Shown: one piece after another, positions 18,301 to 25,738 of the stretch
Position numbering within the stretch: position 1 is the stretch's first letter
Layout: every line of letters starts with the position of its first letter
NCBI RefSeq assembly: GCF_001682865.1
Contig: NZ_MAQX01000032.1
Coordinates: forward strand, 310,001-374,000
Source: Bacillus sp. FJAT-26390
GTDB taxonomy: Bacteria > Bacillota > Bacilli > Paenibacillales > Paenibacillaceae
Length of the DNA: 64,000 nt
Direction of reading: 5' to 3'
Notes under the pieces: model-generated
What the model saw: the letters and a program-made list of their open reading frames with translations, nothing else
What the model was told of the DNA's origin: nothing
The model's database searches: none
Position numbers and translations under genes: made by a program

Positions 18301-18739
18301 CATAGTCCGCTTTAAGCTTAAGCAGATTAAATATCATCTTCGCCGCTTCCTGACGGCTGATTTTTTGGCTTGGACGGATCGTGTTATCCGTATACCCGCT
18401 TATATATCCCGCTTTCAAGGCTTTGCCGATCTCCGCGTATTCCGAGCTGGAGCTGGCTACATCCTTAAAGCTGAATGTTGCCTCTTCCACAAATCCGAAA
18501 GAGCGGTTGATCATCGTCAAAAATTCAGCGCGGGTCACCGCCTTGTCCGGCTTATAGCTGCCATCGGAGTAAGCTTTAATATAGCCATTCGCTATCCACT
18601 CCGTTAATTGCTGCTCCGCCCAGTGGCCGCTAATATCCGATGATTTAGCACCGAATACCGTTCCGTAAGAGAAAACCGTTGATAGTAAAATAAGGAAAGA
18701 AAGCGATAAAGAAGCTGTTTTTCTCAGTAACATAACCAT
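15341..18739 (-). CDS. S-layer-anchored GH18-like glycosidase with two F5/8C domains
   Basis: 1132 residues. Signal peptide; three SLH repeats at about 32-210 (first: ISGHWAEQQLTEWIANGYIK); a beta-repeat region (about 215-430); a Pro/Thr/Ser/Ala linker (about 440-480); two F5/8 type C domains (about 483-640 and 650-810), nearly identical to each other; then a GH18-like catalytic domain (about 815-1130) with LDGINIDFEP (catalytic Glu about 957) and IIMMDYD. The motif fits the GH18 pattern but has Asn in place of the first Asp of D-x-D-x-E. It closes an operon with an ABC importer and has a shorter paralog at 25739-27247. Surface glycan cleavage is inferred. Confidence 0.85.
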   Translation of the reverse strand: MVMLLRKTASLSLSFLILLSTVFSYGTVFGAKSSDISGHWAEQQLTEWIANGYIKAYSDGSYKPDKAVTRAEFLTMINRSFGFVEEATFSFKDVASSSSEYAEIGKALKAGYISGYTDNTIRPSQKISRQEAAKMIFNLLKLKADYAQLALLNDFKDSNKIAAWSKPAVAAVAAKGLMKGYEDGTYRPEGLITRAEAVVSLSRAYGAKGTAGPTDYDKAGTYGPASGIQTIDGDVIISAAGVTLQNVTVTGNLIFTEGIGAGDATLDHVTVNGTTTVKGGGENSIHFKDSVLLTIIVNKKDGTVRIVAEGTTTVKQVTLLSSAIVEEANVSGNGFANVEIPKELPSRSKVTLLGAFEDLDVYAKSFAIEVPKGTIRSLHLQKDAKDTSINLGKESKITALVLDEIVKVLGLGNVDKATINEGAKGSTFETSPKTISTGSPTVSTAPSTSIPSTATPAPTPAPTATASPAPSTSPTPAPTPQVPFNAAAGKSLTSDAVLMDATLATDGKADNTDLFTEAESGLKYIQIDFGASQTINSVYLWHYFGDGRTYHDVIVQLSDDEAFAESTTVFNNDTDGSAGLGTGTDAEYAETEEGKAISVSAVHARYLRVYSNGATKQNGGLSVFNHYVEVEAWTSATRPAKPPEPILSPVILKNAAAGVELTTNGTVVDSVYATDGVTDNLDLLTDAGSGLTYIQLDFGASKPINAVNLWHYYGDGRTYHDVIVQLSDDPAFAESTTVFNNDADGSAGLGIGTDLEYAETSEGKAISFEAVSGRYLRVYSNGSTKQNGDVNPYNHYIEVQAWAEPPAYRTNNVTFLNPEWVMFPRTDNFIQQTVNKMTSYQIKYQMIDVGFFDRIANTASFEDTVEGGAIDGTLDPAAYAELQHWVTVSRATNPDIELIGALSGNSFMHIQNLPWTDRNGKVHTPAVDKATMQDNIAAKAKYFVETFGLDGINIDFEPLRSGASANDYRALIVKVREAIGPGKHLSICGNPFPQYMPDNEIAQYGALLDMIIMMDYDTGDDTEGDVPGIPWPANPFTTDAESYQLAIKDNTIRISNALKNTNCAFIPLGVGVDTIDIYHPAYENSMNHSIAVNDAIAAGAKVAGSGVWWWEKAKDDAVERQQFIDYWINGNP

Positions 18740-18750
18740 AACCTCCGTTT

Positions 18751-18764
18751 TGTTAACGTTTGAA
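18751..18764. promoter_or_regulatory. Possible CcpA (cre) site upstream of the SLH-GH18-like gene
   Basis: Read on the minus strand TTCAAACGTTAACA differs from the cre consensus TGNAANCGNNNNCA at one constrained position. It lies just upstream of the ribosome site of the gene. Recognition is by eye only. Confidence 0.35.
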
Positions 18765-18821
18765 GCGAGATTGCTTGCAGGTTAATTGGATTAAATTTTG
18801 ACGCCAGCAATCATTTTGATG

Positions 18822-18863
18822 AAAAGGCTGCCCAATGGCCCGCCAGACCTATTGAACAGCCCC
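18822..18863 (-). terminator. Weak terminator/attenuator between the binding protein and SLH enzyme genes
   Basis: On the minus strand GGCTG...CAATAGG pairs imperfectly with CCATTG...CAGCC, followed by TTTTC. It could lower readthrough from the ABC genes into the SLH gene. Confidence 0.5.
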
Positions 18864-18882
18864 TCTGCTTCAAGCTTCTAAA

Positions 18883-20541
18883 CTAGTTGCCTTTCATCTT
18901 CTTAACGTTTTCCTGCCACTTCTCGGTCATGAACGCTTGCAGCTTGCTGTAACCCATAGCCTGCGCATCTGCTTCGGCTTTGTCGAGAATGGACAGCACG
19001 TCAGCTTCGCTCTTCGCCATAAGCGCCTTCGCACGCACTTCTTTGAAGAGATCGTCGAGCTGCTTCCAAACGATGCCTTCCTCCGAATCCGGCTGCGGAT
19101 CTAAATTGATGAACGCCGTAGCATCCGACTGCGTTTTCCAAGTAATCTTAGTCTGCTGCTCCGTTGCCCAGCTGCGCTTATCCTCCGGCAGAGACATTTC
19201 GAACTTCGCTTTAGACTTATCAACAAATACCGTATTGCCTGCCCATTGGAAGTCGGTAATGGTAGCCATCAATTTATCTCGGCCTTCGCTGTCGGACGTA
19301 TATTTCTCCGTAAACTTAGGGGCGCCATCGGCATCAAATCCATCCCAATACAAGCCTGGAGGTCCCCACATTCCAACGCTTTGCCCTTCAGGCCCCGTAA
19401 ACCAATCGAGGAAGGCGAAGATCGCTTCCGGATCTTTGGCTGCTTTCGTAATGACACTGACATTCCAGCCTAGCTGATTAAAGGTGCCCGGCCATATTTT
19501 ATTTTTGTCTAAGCCGGCCTTATGGATCGGCCAAATCATGAAATATCCCGCTTCAGGGTCTTCCTTTTTCAAGACCGCATTTCCCGGATCACCGTACTTC
19601 GTCGGGCTAGCTGCGGCAAATACGGCAACGCGTCCGTTCAGCACCTTCTCCTTCACTTGATCGGCCGTTTGGCTCATTACGTCCTGCGTCATTAGTTTCT
19701 CGCGGAACAACTTATTGGAATATTGCATGGATTCGCGGAAAACCGGGTCTGTGAATATCGATGTCAGCACATTGTCCTTTGGCACGCCGCGAATGCCAAG
19801 GTATTTGACTTGATAGTCTTCGCCAAAGGCGGAGTACAGAACGTCAAGACCGTCTCCTTGAGCGCCTAAGCCAACCTCAATCGGAACGACGTTCTCATAT
19901 TTCTCTTTCACCTGCTTCAAATAGCTGTAAAGATCGTAGGTCGTTTCAAGCGCTGGCGAACCAAGCTCGGTGTAGATTTTTTTATTGATCACATATCCGG
20001 CATTCCCGTTTGGCTGGCTCGTATACCAGTTCGGGAATTGGTATAGCTTGCCGTCCTCGGAACGAAGCATGTTGATGCCGGCTTCTCCCAGCCATTTTTT
20101 CAAATTGGGATACTTCTCTAAATAACCATCGAGCGGAACGAGCATATCGGCTTCACGAAGCTTCTCGACATCGGGACCGCGCTCCATCCACATCACGTCA
20201 GGCAGCTCATTGGACGCAATCATCATATTGTATTTGGTTGCGGCATCGCCGCCAGATTGCACCGGCGTAACGTTAACCTTCAAATGGTCTTTGATCCAAC
20301 CGGTTGCCAAGTCATTTCCCCATGGCGGCATCGTGTACCAGTCATAGTTGCCATAGAACGAGAACTCCACTGGCTTAGAGCCAAGCACGAACGGACCTTC
20401 ACTTGGCGCAGCAGACTCTTCTGTTTTCGCGTTTGCAGCATAATTCTCTTTCTTGTTCGAATCATTCCCCGTCGAACAGCCGCTCAGCGCTGTCGCAGCC
20501 GCAAGCATTACAACAACCGAATTCAATAACAGCTTCTTCAT
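18883..20541 (-). CDS. Sugar ABC transporter substrate-binding lipoprotein (LplA/LipO-type)
   Basis: 552 residues. A lipobox (LAAATALSGC, Cys about 22) is followed by a charged spacer and a type 1 extracellular solute-binding domain (about 55-550). Features such as NEALPDVMW-like ASNELPDVMWMERGPDVEKL, LYQFPNWYTSQPNG and FLDWFTGPEGQSVGMWGPPG match the large LplA/YtcQ binding proteins of Paenibacillus. It captures an oligosaccharide for the two permeases encoded just upstream. It carries no ATPase partner locally; such systems share MsmX-type ATPases encoded elsewhere. Confidence 0.9.
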   Translation of the reverse strand: MKKLLLNSVVVMLAAATALSGCSTGNDSNKKENYAANAKTEESAAPSEGPFVLGSKPVEFSFYGNYDWYTMPPWGNDLATGWIKDHLKVNVTPVQSGGDAATKYNMMIASNELPDVMWMERGPDVEKLREADMLVPLDGYLEKYPNLKKWLGEAGINMLRSEDGKLYQFPNWYTSQPNGNAGYVINKKIYTELGSPALETTYDLYSYLKQVKEKYENVVPIEVGLGAQGDGLDVLYSAFGEDYQVKYLGIRGVPKDNVLTSIFTDPVFRESMQYSNKLFREKLMTQDVMSQTADQVKEKVLNGRVAVFAAASPTKYGDPGNAVLKKEDPEAGYFMIWPIHKAGLDKNKIWPGTFNQLGWNVSVITKAAKDPEAIFAFLDWFTGPEGQSVGMWGPPGLYWDGFDADGAPKFTEKYTSDSEGRDKLMATITDFQWAGNTVFVDKSKAKFEMSLPEDKRSWATEQQTKITWKTQSDATAFINLDPQPDSEEGIVWKQLDDLFKEVRAKALMAKSEADVLSILDKAEADAQAMGYSKLQAFMTEKWQENVKKMKGN

Positions 20542-20627
20542 GCACTAAAACCCCTCTCTCATCTTCAAAATTCAATTCTATGTTTAGAAGCCCCGAGGGC
20601 TGTAAACACCGCATTGCCAGCCAAGCC

Positions 20628-21521
20628 TTATTCCTTCATGGAACCGATCAAGACGCCTTTGACAAAATACTTCTGTACGAATGGATATACGCTTACAATA
20701 GGCAAGGTTGCGACCATCATCGTCGCCATCGAGAGCGATTTGGACGTTACGCTTTTCATCCGTTCTGCGGCGCTTTGGGCAGCGGAATCGAGCTGCGCCA
20801 TCTGTTCCGACATAATATTGGCATTAAGAATTTGTTTGAGCATCGTTTGAATGGGGAGCCATTTTTCGTTCGTAATGTAAATGCTGGGCGTGAACCAATC
20901 ATTCCAATGGTAAATGGCGGTAAATAGCGACAAGGTAGCAAGAACGGGACCTGACAGCGGCAGCACAATTCGCAGGAACGTGCCCCAATTGCTGCAGCCG
21001 TCGATCTTAGCCGATTCATCAAGCCCGGCAGGCAAGCCCATGAAGAAGGTTCGGAATATGATCATGTTCCATACACTAATGAGTCCCGGGATGATCATGA
21101 CCCAAAACGAATTCGTCAATCCGATCGCTCGCATCAGCATGTAAGAAGGAATCAACCCGCCGCTAAAATACATCGTAATTAGTCCTAGAATCATGTAAAG
21201 CTTACGACCGGCAAGCTCACGCCTTGTCATCCCGTAAGCAAAAACCGCCGTACAGAAAATAGAGGTAAAGGTGCCTGTAACCGTTCTCACGATAGAGATA
21301 AGAAATGCATGCGTAATCCGATCATCTTGGAATACGATATCGTAGTTTTCCAAGGTGAAGGCGCGCGGCCAAAAAGTGACTCCGCCCAAAGAGGTGTCAA
21401 ATCCGCTGTTAAAGGAAATGACGATTGAATTCCAAAATGGATAAAAGGTAACGAACGCAAGCAATACGAGAATCATATATATCGTCACCGACAAAATCCG
21501 ATCACCCACACTATAGTTCAT
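20628..21521 (-). CDS. Carbohydrate ABC transporter permease (YtcP/MalG type)
   Basis: About 297 residues from ATG 21521, preceded by GGGGG; a longer upstream frame lacks support. Six helices, with the EAA loop FFMGLPAGLDESAKIDGCSNW and the typical C-terminal end YPFVQKYFVKGVLIGSMKE. Forms the heterodimeric channel with the LplB-type permease 22 bases upstream. Confidence 0.92.
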   Translation of the reverse strand: MNYSVGDRILSVTIYMILVLLAFVTFYPFWNSIVISFNSGFDTSLGGVTFWPRAFTLENYDIVFQDDRITHAFLISIVRTVTGTFTSIFCTAVFAYGMTRRELAGRKLYMILGLITMYFSGGLIPSYMLMRAIGLTNSFWVMIIPGLISVWNMIIFRTFFMGLPAGLDESAKIDGCSNWGTFLRIVLPLSGPVLATLSLFTAIYHWNDWFTPSIYITNEKWLPIQTMLKQILNANIMSEQMAQLDSAAQSAAERMKSVTSKSLSMATMMVATLPIVSVYPFVQKYFVKGVLIGSMKE

Positions 21522-21543
21522 CGACAACCCCCGCTTTTGAGTT

Positions 21544-22446
21544 CTACCACAGGCTGTTCCCTGACCTGCGGGCAATTAGATTAGCCATGGTCAGCAAGCC
21601 GATGCTGATAATCGCTTTAAACAATCCGACCGCCGTGGCGTATGAAAATCTTGAGCTTTTGATCCCGACACGGTACACGTAAGTATCCAGAACGTCCGAA
21701 ACATCTCTTAGCGCCGGATTGGATGCCAGCAGCAATATATCCTCGAAGCCGGCTGTAAGGAGATTGCCGACCGCCAGTATCATGAAGATGATAATAACCG
21801 GCATAATCGAAGGAATCGTAATAAGAAAGATTTGCTTAATCCTGCTGGCCCCGTCGATTGAGGCGGCTTCGTACATATCGGGGTTTACCCCTGCGATTGC
21901 CGCCAAATAAATGATGGAAGCAAATCCGATCTCTTTCCAGATGTTCGTGCTGATTAATATTCCCCAGAAATAGTCCGATGTCGAAAGCCAATTGATCGGT
22001 TCATCAATCAGATGAAGCGATTGCAGCAGTATGTTGAGGCTTCCGTTATCCGTTGAGAGCATGGACATCGTGAACCCGGCGACAATGACCCATGACATAA
22101 AATGAGGCAAGTAGCTGATTGTTTGCACGATCCGCTTAAAGGCTGCCTTGCGAACCTCGTTCAGCATAAGCGCGAGCAGAATCGGGGCCGGAAAGCCGGC
22201 AACAAGCTTTAGCACGCTGATCACGATCGTATTGCGCATAACGGTCCAGTAATCCGGAGAATGAAAAAACATTTGAAAATGCTTAAACCCTACCCAAGGG
22301 CTATTCCAAAAACCTTTAAAAATGTTGTAATCCTGAAAAGCCATCAACGTTCCGTACATCGGGATATAGTTGAAAACAATGATAAACAAAATTGCCGGAA
22401 CCACCATCATTTGAATATCCCACTGCTTGATCAATCGCCTGATCAA
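21544..22446 (-). CDS. Carbohydrate ABC transporter permease (LplB/YteP type)
   Basis: 300 residues. The signature N-terminus (MMVVPAILFIIVFNYIPMYGTLMAFQDYN) and the loop LAAIAGVNPDMYEAASIDGASR identify an LplB-type MalF-like subunit. Start is TTG 22446 with GGGGGAG five bases upstream. It is the first gene of the operon LplB-YtcP-binding protein-SLH enzyme; a palindromic site at 22525-22555, shared with three other promoters around the ROK gene, controls it by inference. Confidence 0.92.
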   Translation of the reverse strand: MIRRLIKQWDIQMMVVPAILFIIVFNYIPMYGTLMAFQDYNIFKGFWNSPWVGFKHFQMFFHSPDYWTVMRNTIVISVLKLVAGFPAPILLALMLNEVRKAAFKRIVQTISYLPHFMSWVIVAGFTMSMLSTDNGSLNILLQSLHLIDEPINWLSTSDYFWGILISTNIWKEIGFASIIYLAAIAGVNPDMYEAASIDGASRIKQIFLITIPSIMPVIIIFMILAVGNLLTAGFEDILLLASNPALRDVSDVLDTYVYRVGIKSSRFSYATAVGLFKAIISIGLLTMANLIARRSGNSLW

Positions 22447-22524
22447 ATGCGCTCCCCCTTCACCGAAAATAAACGTTTTCCAACTAGCCGAGTATTTTGT
22501 CTCTAGCTTTAGTCGAGTCGGAAT

Positions 22525-22555
22525 AGTTTATTTCGTACTGTGTCCTTATTAATTA
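22525..22555. promoter_or_regulatory. ROK operator copy 1 (ABC/SLH enzyme operon)
   Basis: Core GTACT-G-TGTCC flanked by TTATTTC and TTATTAATTA, centred at 22540. It matches the copies at 24191, 25670 and 28882 in both the core and the TTAATTA flanks, and sits about 80-110 bases upstream of the first gene. Confidence 0.75.
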
Positions 22556-22613
22556 AAACGTTTATTAGAGCAAAAATGTCATTTTAGCAATCCGATATCT
22601 GCTCCCTGTTTGT

Positions 22614-24155
22614 TCAACTAACCGCTATGCCGGTAAATTTCCGGGCAAATGCCTTCATGCTCTCGTCTCCTGAGGAACAAATCAGAACGACCGAGCTCGC
22701 ATCCGGCAGCTCAGCGGCATCATAAGGATTTCGTAAAACAAGGCACACATGAGGCTTAGAAGCGGCGCATAGGCGAGCCAGCGACAGCTGGTTTTTGAAG
22801 ATATGGGCATTCCTTGTCACTTGGAGAACCGCATCGGCTGACCGGATCTTCCTCTCTGCCTCCTCTTGCTCCGACTCCGTCGGATTCATAGAGGTGTATA
22901 CCGTCTCCACCTGGATGCCCTTTTCCTTCAAATAGCTGTCCAGCTTAAATGGCTTATTGAAGGTCGTGTCCGCTTGTGTAAGCCGCTCCATCTCCGGCAC
23001 GAACATCACGTATTTGAGCTGTTTAAGCGGAAGCAGGCTCGCCGGATCACGATCGACGACGATTGATGCTTCAGCGAGCCGGGCAGCATGGATCTCCCAC
23101 AGGGACCTTGGAATGACATTCGCTTGCTTGCGATACTGCTTCATCTTATTTTGCAAAACCCGAATGCGTTCAACGGATTGGTCGATTCTCTCTTCCGAAA
23201 TCACGCCCGCCAGAACCGCGTTCAAAATGCCTAAGTATACTTTCTCTTGAAAATCCCGCGTATGGCACATAATGATCTGGTCATTTCCCGCCAATACGGC
23301 AAGCACGCCGATTTCTGAAGGATCAAAGTTGTTCTTGATCGCATGCATTTCAATATCGTCCGTACAGATCACGCCTTCAAAAGCCAGCTTTTCCCTTAAT
23401 AGATGAGTAACAAAAAACGGTGAAAGTGAAGCCGGCATATGATGCGATTGCGGGATATTCGGAAATACGATGTGCGCAGTCATGATCGCGCCGATTCCTG
23501 CTTCTATCGCAGCCTTGAAGGGCTCCAGCGTCTCTGCATATAGCTGCTCCAGCGTCAAATGGCAGGTAGGCAATTCAACATGCGAATCAGCATCTACATC
23601 ACCGTGACCCGGAAAATGCTTGGCTGTACATACCATCCCAGACTCTCTCATCCCCTTTACGAAAGCCGCGCCGTATGCTGCTACTTGACTGGCATCTTCG
23701 CCAAATGAGCGTACGCCAATAACCGGGTTAAGCGGATTGGAATTAACATCGAGCACCGGTGCCCAATCCATCATGAAGCCTAGCTCGTATAGCTGGCTCC
23801 CGATTAACCTTCCGCTCGCATAAGCGAGCAATGGATCGTTCGCCAGACCAATGGCTCGATTGCCGGGCACATCCGTATAAAATTCCGTAAAATTCGCCAG
23901 AGAGCCACCCTCTTCGTCAATTGCAATCATGAATGGTTCTGGTGTCTCGTGATCGGTTCCAGCCCTCTGATTCAGATCGGAAATGATTTTCTTAAGCTGC
24001 TTTTCATTTTCGAAGTTATGCGGGAAGAGTCCAAGTCCACCAAAATGGTTGCGGGACAATGTCTCCATGACTTCCTCGTCCACTTGATTTGACGGCATTC
24101 CTACCACGCACATTAGCCCCACTTTTTCTTCCAAGGACAGTGCCTTCACTTGCAT
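22614..24155 (-). CDS. GH3 beta-N-acetylhexosaminidase, NagZ-like, cytoplasmic
   Basis: About 513 residues. The GH3 catalytic barrel shows AKHFPGHGDVDADSH (residues 178-192, with the Asp190/His192 dyad that in NagZ enzymes acts as acid/base) and the nucleophile region VICTDDIEMHAI (Asp266). An Ile/Leu-rich C-terminal half resembles the second GH3 domain. There is no signal peptide from ATG 24155, so it should act inside the cell on imported oligosaccharides, probably releasing N-acetylglucosamine-type residues. A ROK operator lies directly upstream at 24191-24221. NagZ-like specificity is inferred from the dyad. Confidence 0.88.
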   Translation of the reverse strand: MQVKALSLEEKVGLMCVVGMPSNQVDEEVMETLSRNHFGGLGLFPHNFENEKQLKKIISDLNQRAGTDHETPEPFMIAIDEEGGSLANFTEFYTDVPGNRAIGLANDPLLAYASGRLIGSQLYELGFMMDWAPVLDVNSNPLNPVIGVRSFGEDASQVAAYGAAFVKGMRESGMVCTAKHFPGHGDVDADSHVELPTCHLTLEQLYAETLEPFKAAIEAGIGAIMTAHIVFPNIPQSHHMPASLSPFFVTHLLREKLAFEGVICTDDIEMHAIKNNFDPSEIGVLAVLAGNDQIIMCHTRDFQEKVYLGILNAVLAGVISEERIDQSVERIRVLQNKMKQYRKQANVIPRSLWEIHAARLAEASIVVDRDPASLLPLKQLKYVMFVPEMERLTQADTTFNKPFKLDSYLKEKGIQVETVYTSMNPTESEQEEAERKIRSADAVLQVTRNAHIFKNQLSLARLCAASKPHVCLVLRNPYDAAELPDASSVVLICSSGDESMKAFARKFTGIAVS

Positions 24156-24190
24156 TCCCCTTCCAAATCGATAGATGCGGCACACCTAAA

Positions 24191-24221
24191 TATTTAATTC
24201 GTACACTTTACAAATTAAATA
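24191..24221. promoter_or_regulatory. ROK operator copy 2 (GH3 gene)
   Basis: Nearly perfect 31-bp palindrome, TATTTAATTC-GTACA-C-TTTAC-AAATTAAATA, centred at 24206, about 36-66 bases before the GH3 start. Confidence 0.8.
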
Positions 24222-24248
24222 TACAACCAACTTAAATCGTTGTCAAAC

Positions 24249-24299
24249 AAAAAAAACGGAGCTGTCTTCAGGGTCATTTCCCCCCTTGAAAACAGCTCC
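24249..24299 (-). terminator. Terminator of the ROK gene
   Basis: Stem GGAGCTGT..CTTCAGGG / CCCCTTGAA.ACAGCTCC followed on the minus strand by a run of eight T. Directly after the ROK stop. Confidence 0.88.
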
Positions 24300-24306
24300 A
24301 TTTTAG

Positions 24307-25488
24307 TCAAAAATAATCCTCGAATACCTTGTGAAGCATAAGCGTAGACGCTCCGATGATGAAGTTTCGCTCTTCAAAAGTTGCTGGCACCACCCGTTTC
24401 TCCTCGAACGGCAGCGGGAAAGGGAATGTCGAGAGTCCCTTTTTTAATTGGTTCATGAACTTATTCGAATGGCACATCCAGCCATGCAGCACGATAAGCT
24501 CCGGACTGAAAAAGTTAATGAATACCGACAATGTATTTACGAGCAAGGAGCTCACTTTAGTTAGAACCTCTTCGCCAAGCTCTTCTCCGGCTTCATACCT
24601 CTCAAGCAATTCATCGAACGTCTTCGGAACGTTGTCTACCTTCTTCAGGCGCGCGACTTCCTCTGCCCTTGCCAGAACGGCAGGCTCCGTCAACACCATT
24701 GCGATGCAGCCGTTTTGGCCACAATCCTCGCAGCGCTGACCGTCGGGATCAATAAGCATATGCCCAATCTCGCCAGCCAGCCCTTTGTAGCCGGAATAGA
24801 CCTTGCCGTCAATGACCATGCCCATGCCGATACCTGAATCTATGGAGAGGAATAACAAATTATCCGTTCTAATGTTGCCTACAAAATACTCAGCGAAAGC
24901 GGCAGCCTTCAAGTCATTCACTACAACGACCGGATAATCGAATTCTCTGCGGAGCATTCTCTTGATCTCCAGATTATCGATTCGCAGGAACGTCGACCGG
25001 ACGATAACTTCCCCCTGATCGTCAATGACGCCGGGCGTTGAAACGGCTACCCCTTTTACCTGCAAAGGATCTTTGATGATGCCGGACGCCAGCAGCCGGT
25101 TTATCGCGGCAACCATGAAGTCCAAAACCTCTCCGTTTCCTTTAACAACCGGCTCGGTAAACTCATAAACGATTTCGTTCCTGAAGTTCAAGAGCGCGCA
25201 CCGGAAGTAATTGTTGCCTAGCGCGATCCCTATGATGTAACCTTTATCGCGGCTGATTTCTAAGGCGATCGCTCTTCGGCCTGCGCCTGGAGATGACTTC
25301 TCGCCAACCTCGTCGATTAAGTCCTGCTTAATCAATTCATCGACCAGGGAGGATACGGTAGTTGCACTCAGTTTTGATCTCTGAGCTATTTCAGCTCGGG
25401 AAAGGCTCCCTTCCCTAAGCAGCATATGAAGGATGAGTGAACAGTTAATTTTTTTCATCAATTGCAAATTGCCTTTTTGAGCCATCAT
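24307..25488 (-). CDS. ROK family transcriptional repressor (NagC/XylR type)
   Basis: 393 residues. An N-terminal winged helix (about 10-65; GSLSRAEIAQRSKLSATTVSSLVDELIKQDLI) is fused to a sugar-kinase-like ROK domain with GVAVSTPGVIDDQGEV, LSIDSGIGMGMVIDGK and the zinc motif CEDCGQNGCIA. Such proteins repress amino-sugar or xylose genes until their sugar ligand binds. It sits in the middle of a locus with four matching palindromes, so it is the best candidate for the controlling protein. A degenerate match lies in its own promoter region near 25530. Ligand is inferred to be an N-acetyl sugar from the GH3/GH18-like company. Confidence 0.9.
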   Translation of the reverse strand: MMAQKGNLQLMKKINCSLILHMLLREGSLSRAEIAQRSKLSATTVSSLVDELIKQDLIDEVGEKSSPGAGRRAIALEISRDKGYIIGIALGNNYFRCALLNFRNEIVYEFTEPVVKGNGEVLDFMVAAINRLLASGIIKDPLQVKGVAVSTPGVIDDQGEVIVRSTFLRIDNLEIKRMLRREFDYPVVVVNDLKAAAFAEYFVGNIRTDNLLFLSIDSGIGMGMVIDGKVYSGYKGLAGEIGHMLIDPDGQRCEDCGQNGCIAMVLTEPAVLARAEEVARLKKVDNVPKTFDELLERYEAGEELGEEVLTKVSSLLVNTLSVFINFFSPELIVLHGWMCHSNKFMNQLKKGLSTFPFPLPFEEKRVVPATFEERNFIIGASTLMLHKVFEDYF

Positions 25489-25641
25489 ACGTTCATTTTC
25501 CTTTCAAGATAAAGATTATTCGCTTTTTAAATTGCATTCTAAGTGTTCATAATTAATAAGGACTCTTTAATAATATCCACAAACTCTCAAAATTTCAACC
25601 TATCCCAATCATATGGGCAGCAAGTAAGCGTTATTTTAGGG

Positions 25642-25671
25642 TTGACAATTAAAAGAAAAATCGATTACTTT
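25642..25671 (+). promoter_or_regulatory. Promoter of the secreted GH18-like gene
   Basis: A perfect -35 TTGACA at 25642-25647 and a weak -10 TACTTT at 25666-25671 with 18 bases between. The ROK palindrome begins at the -10, consistent with repression. Confidence 0.55.
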
Positions 25672-25700
25672 ATTAATTAGTACAGTGTGCTTATTAATTA
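25670..25700. promoter_or_regulatory. ROK operator copy 3 (secreted GH18-like operon)
   Basis: TTATTAATTA-GTACA-G-TGTGC-TTATTAATTA, centred at 25685 and starting at the -10 of the promoter. The TTATTAATTA flank is a direct repeat on both sides of the core. Confidence 0.8.
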
Positions 25701-25738
25701 ATGGGGGTACGCTGATTACAAATTAAAGGAGGACATTT

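Noticed and set aside
22553..22567. cre-like element TTAAAACGTTTATT next to ROK operator 1
   Set aside because: Lacks two of the constrained bases of the cre consensus.
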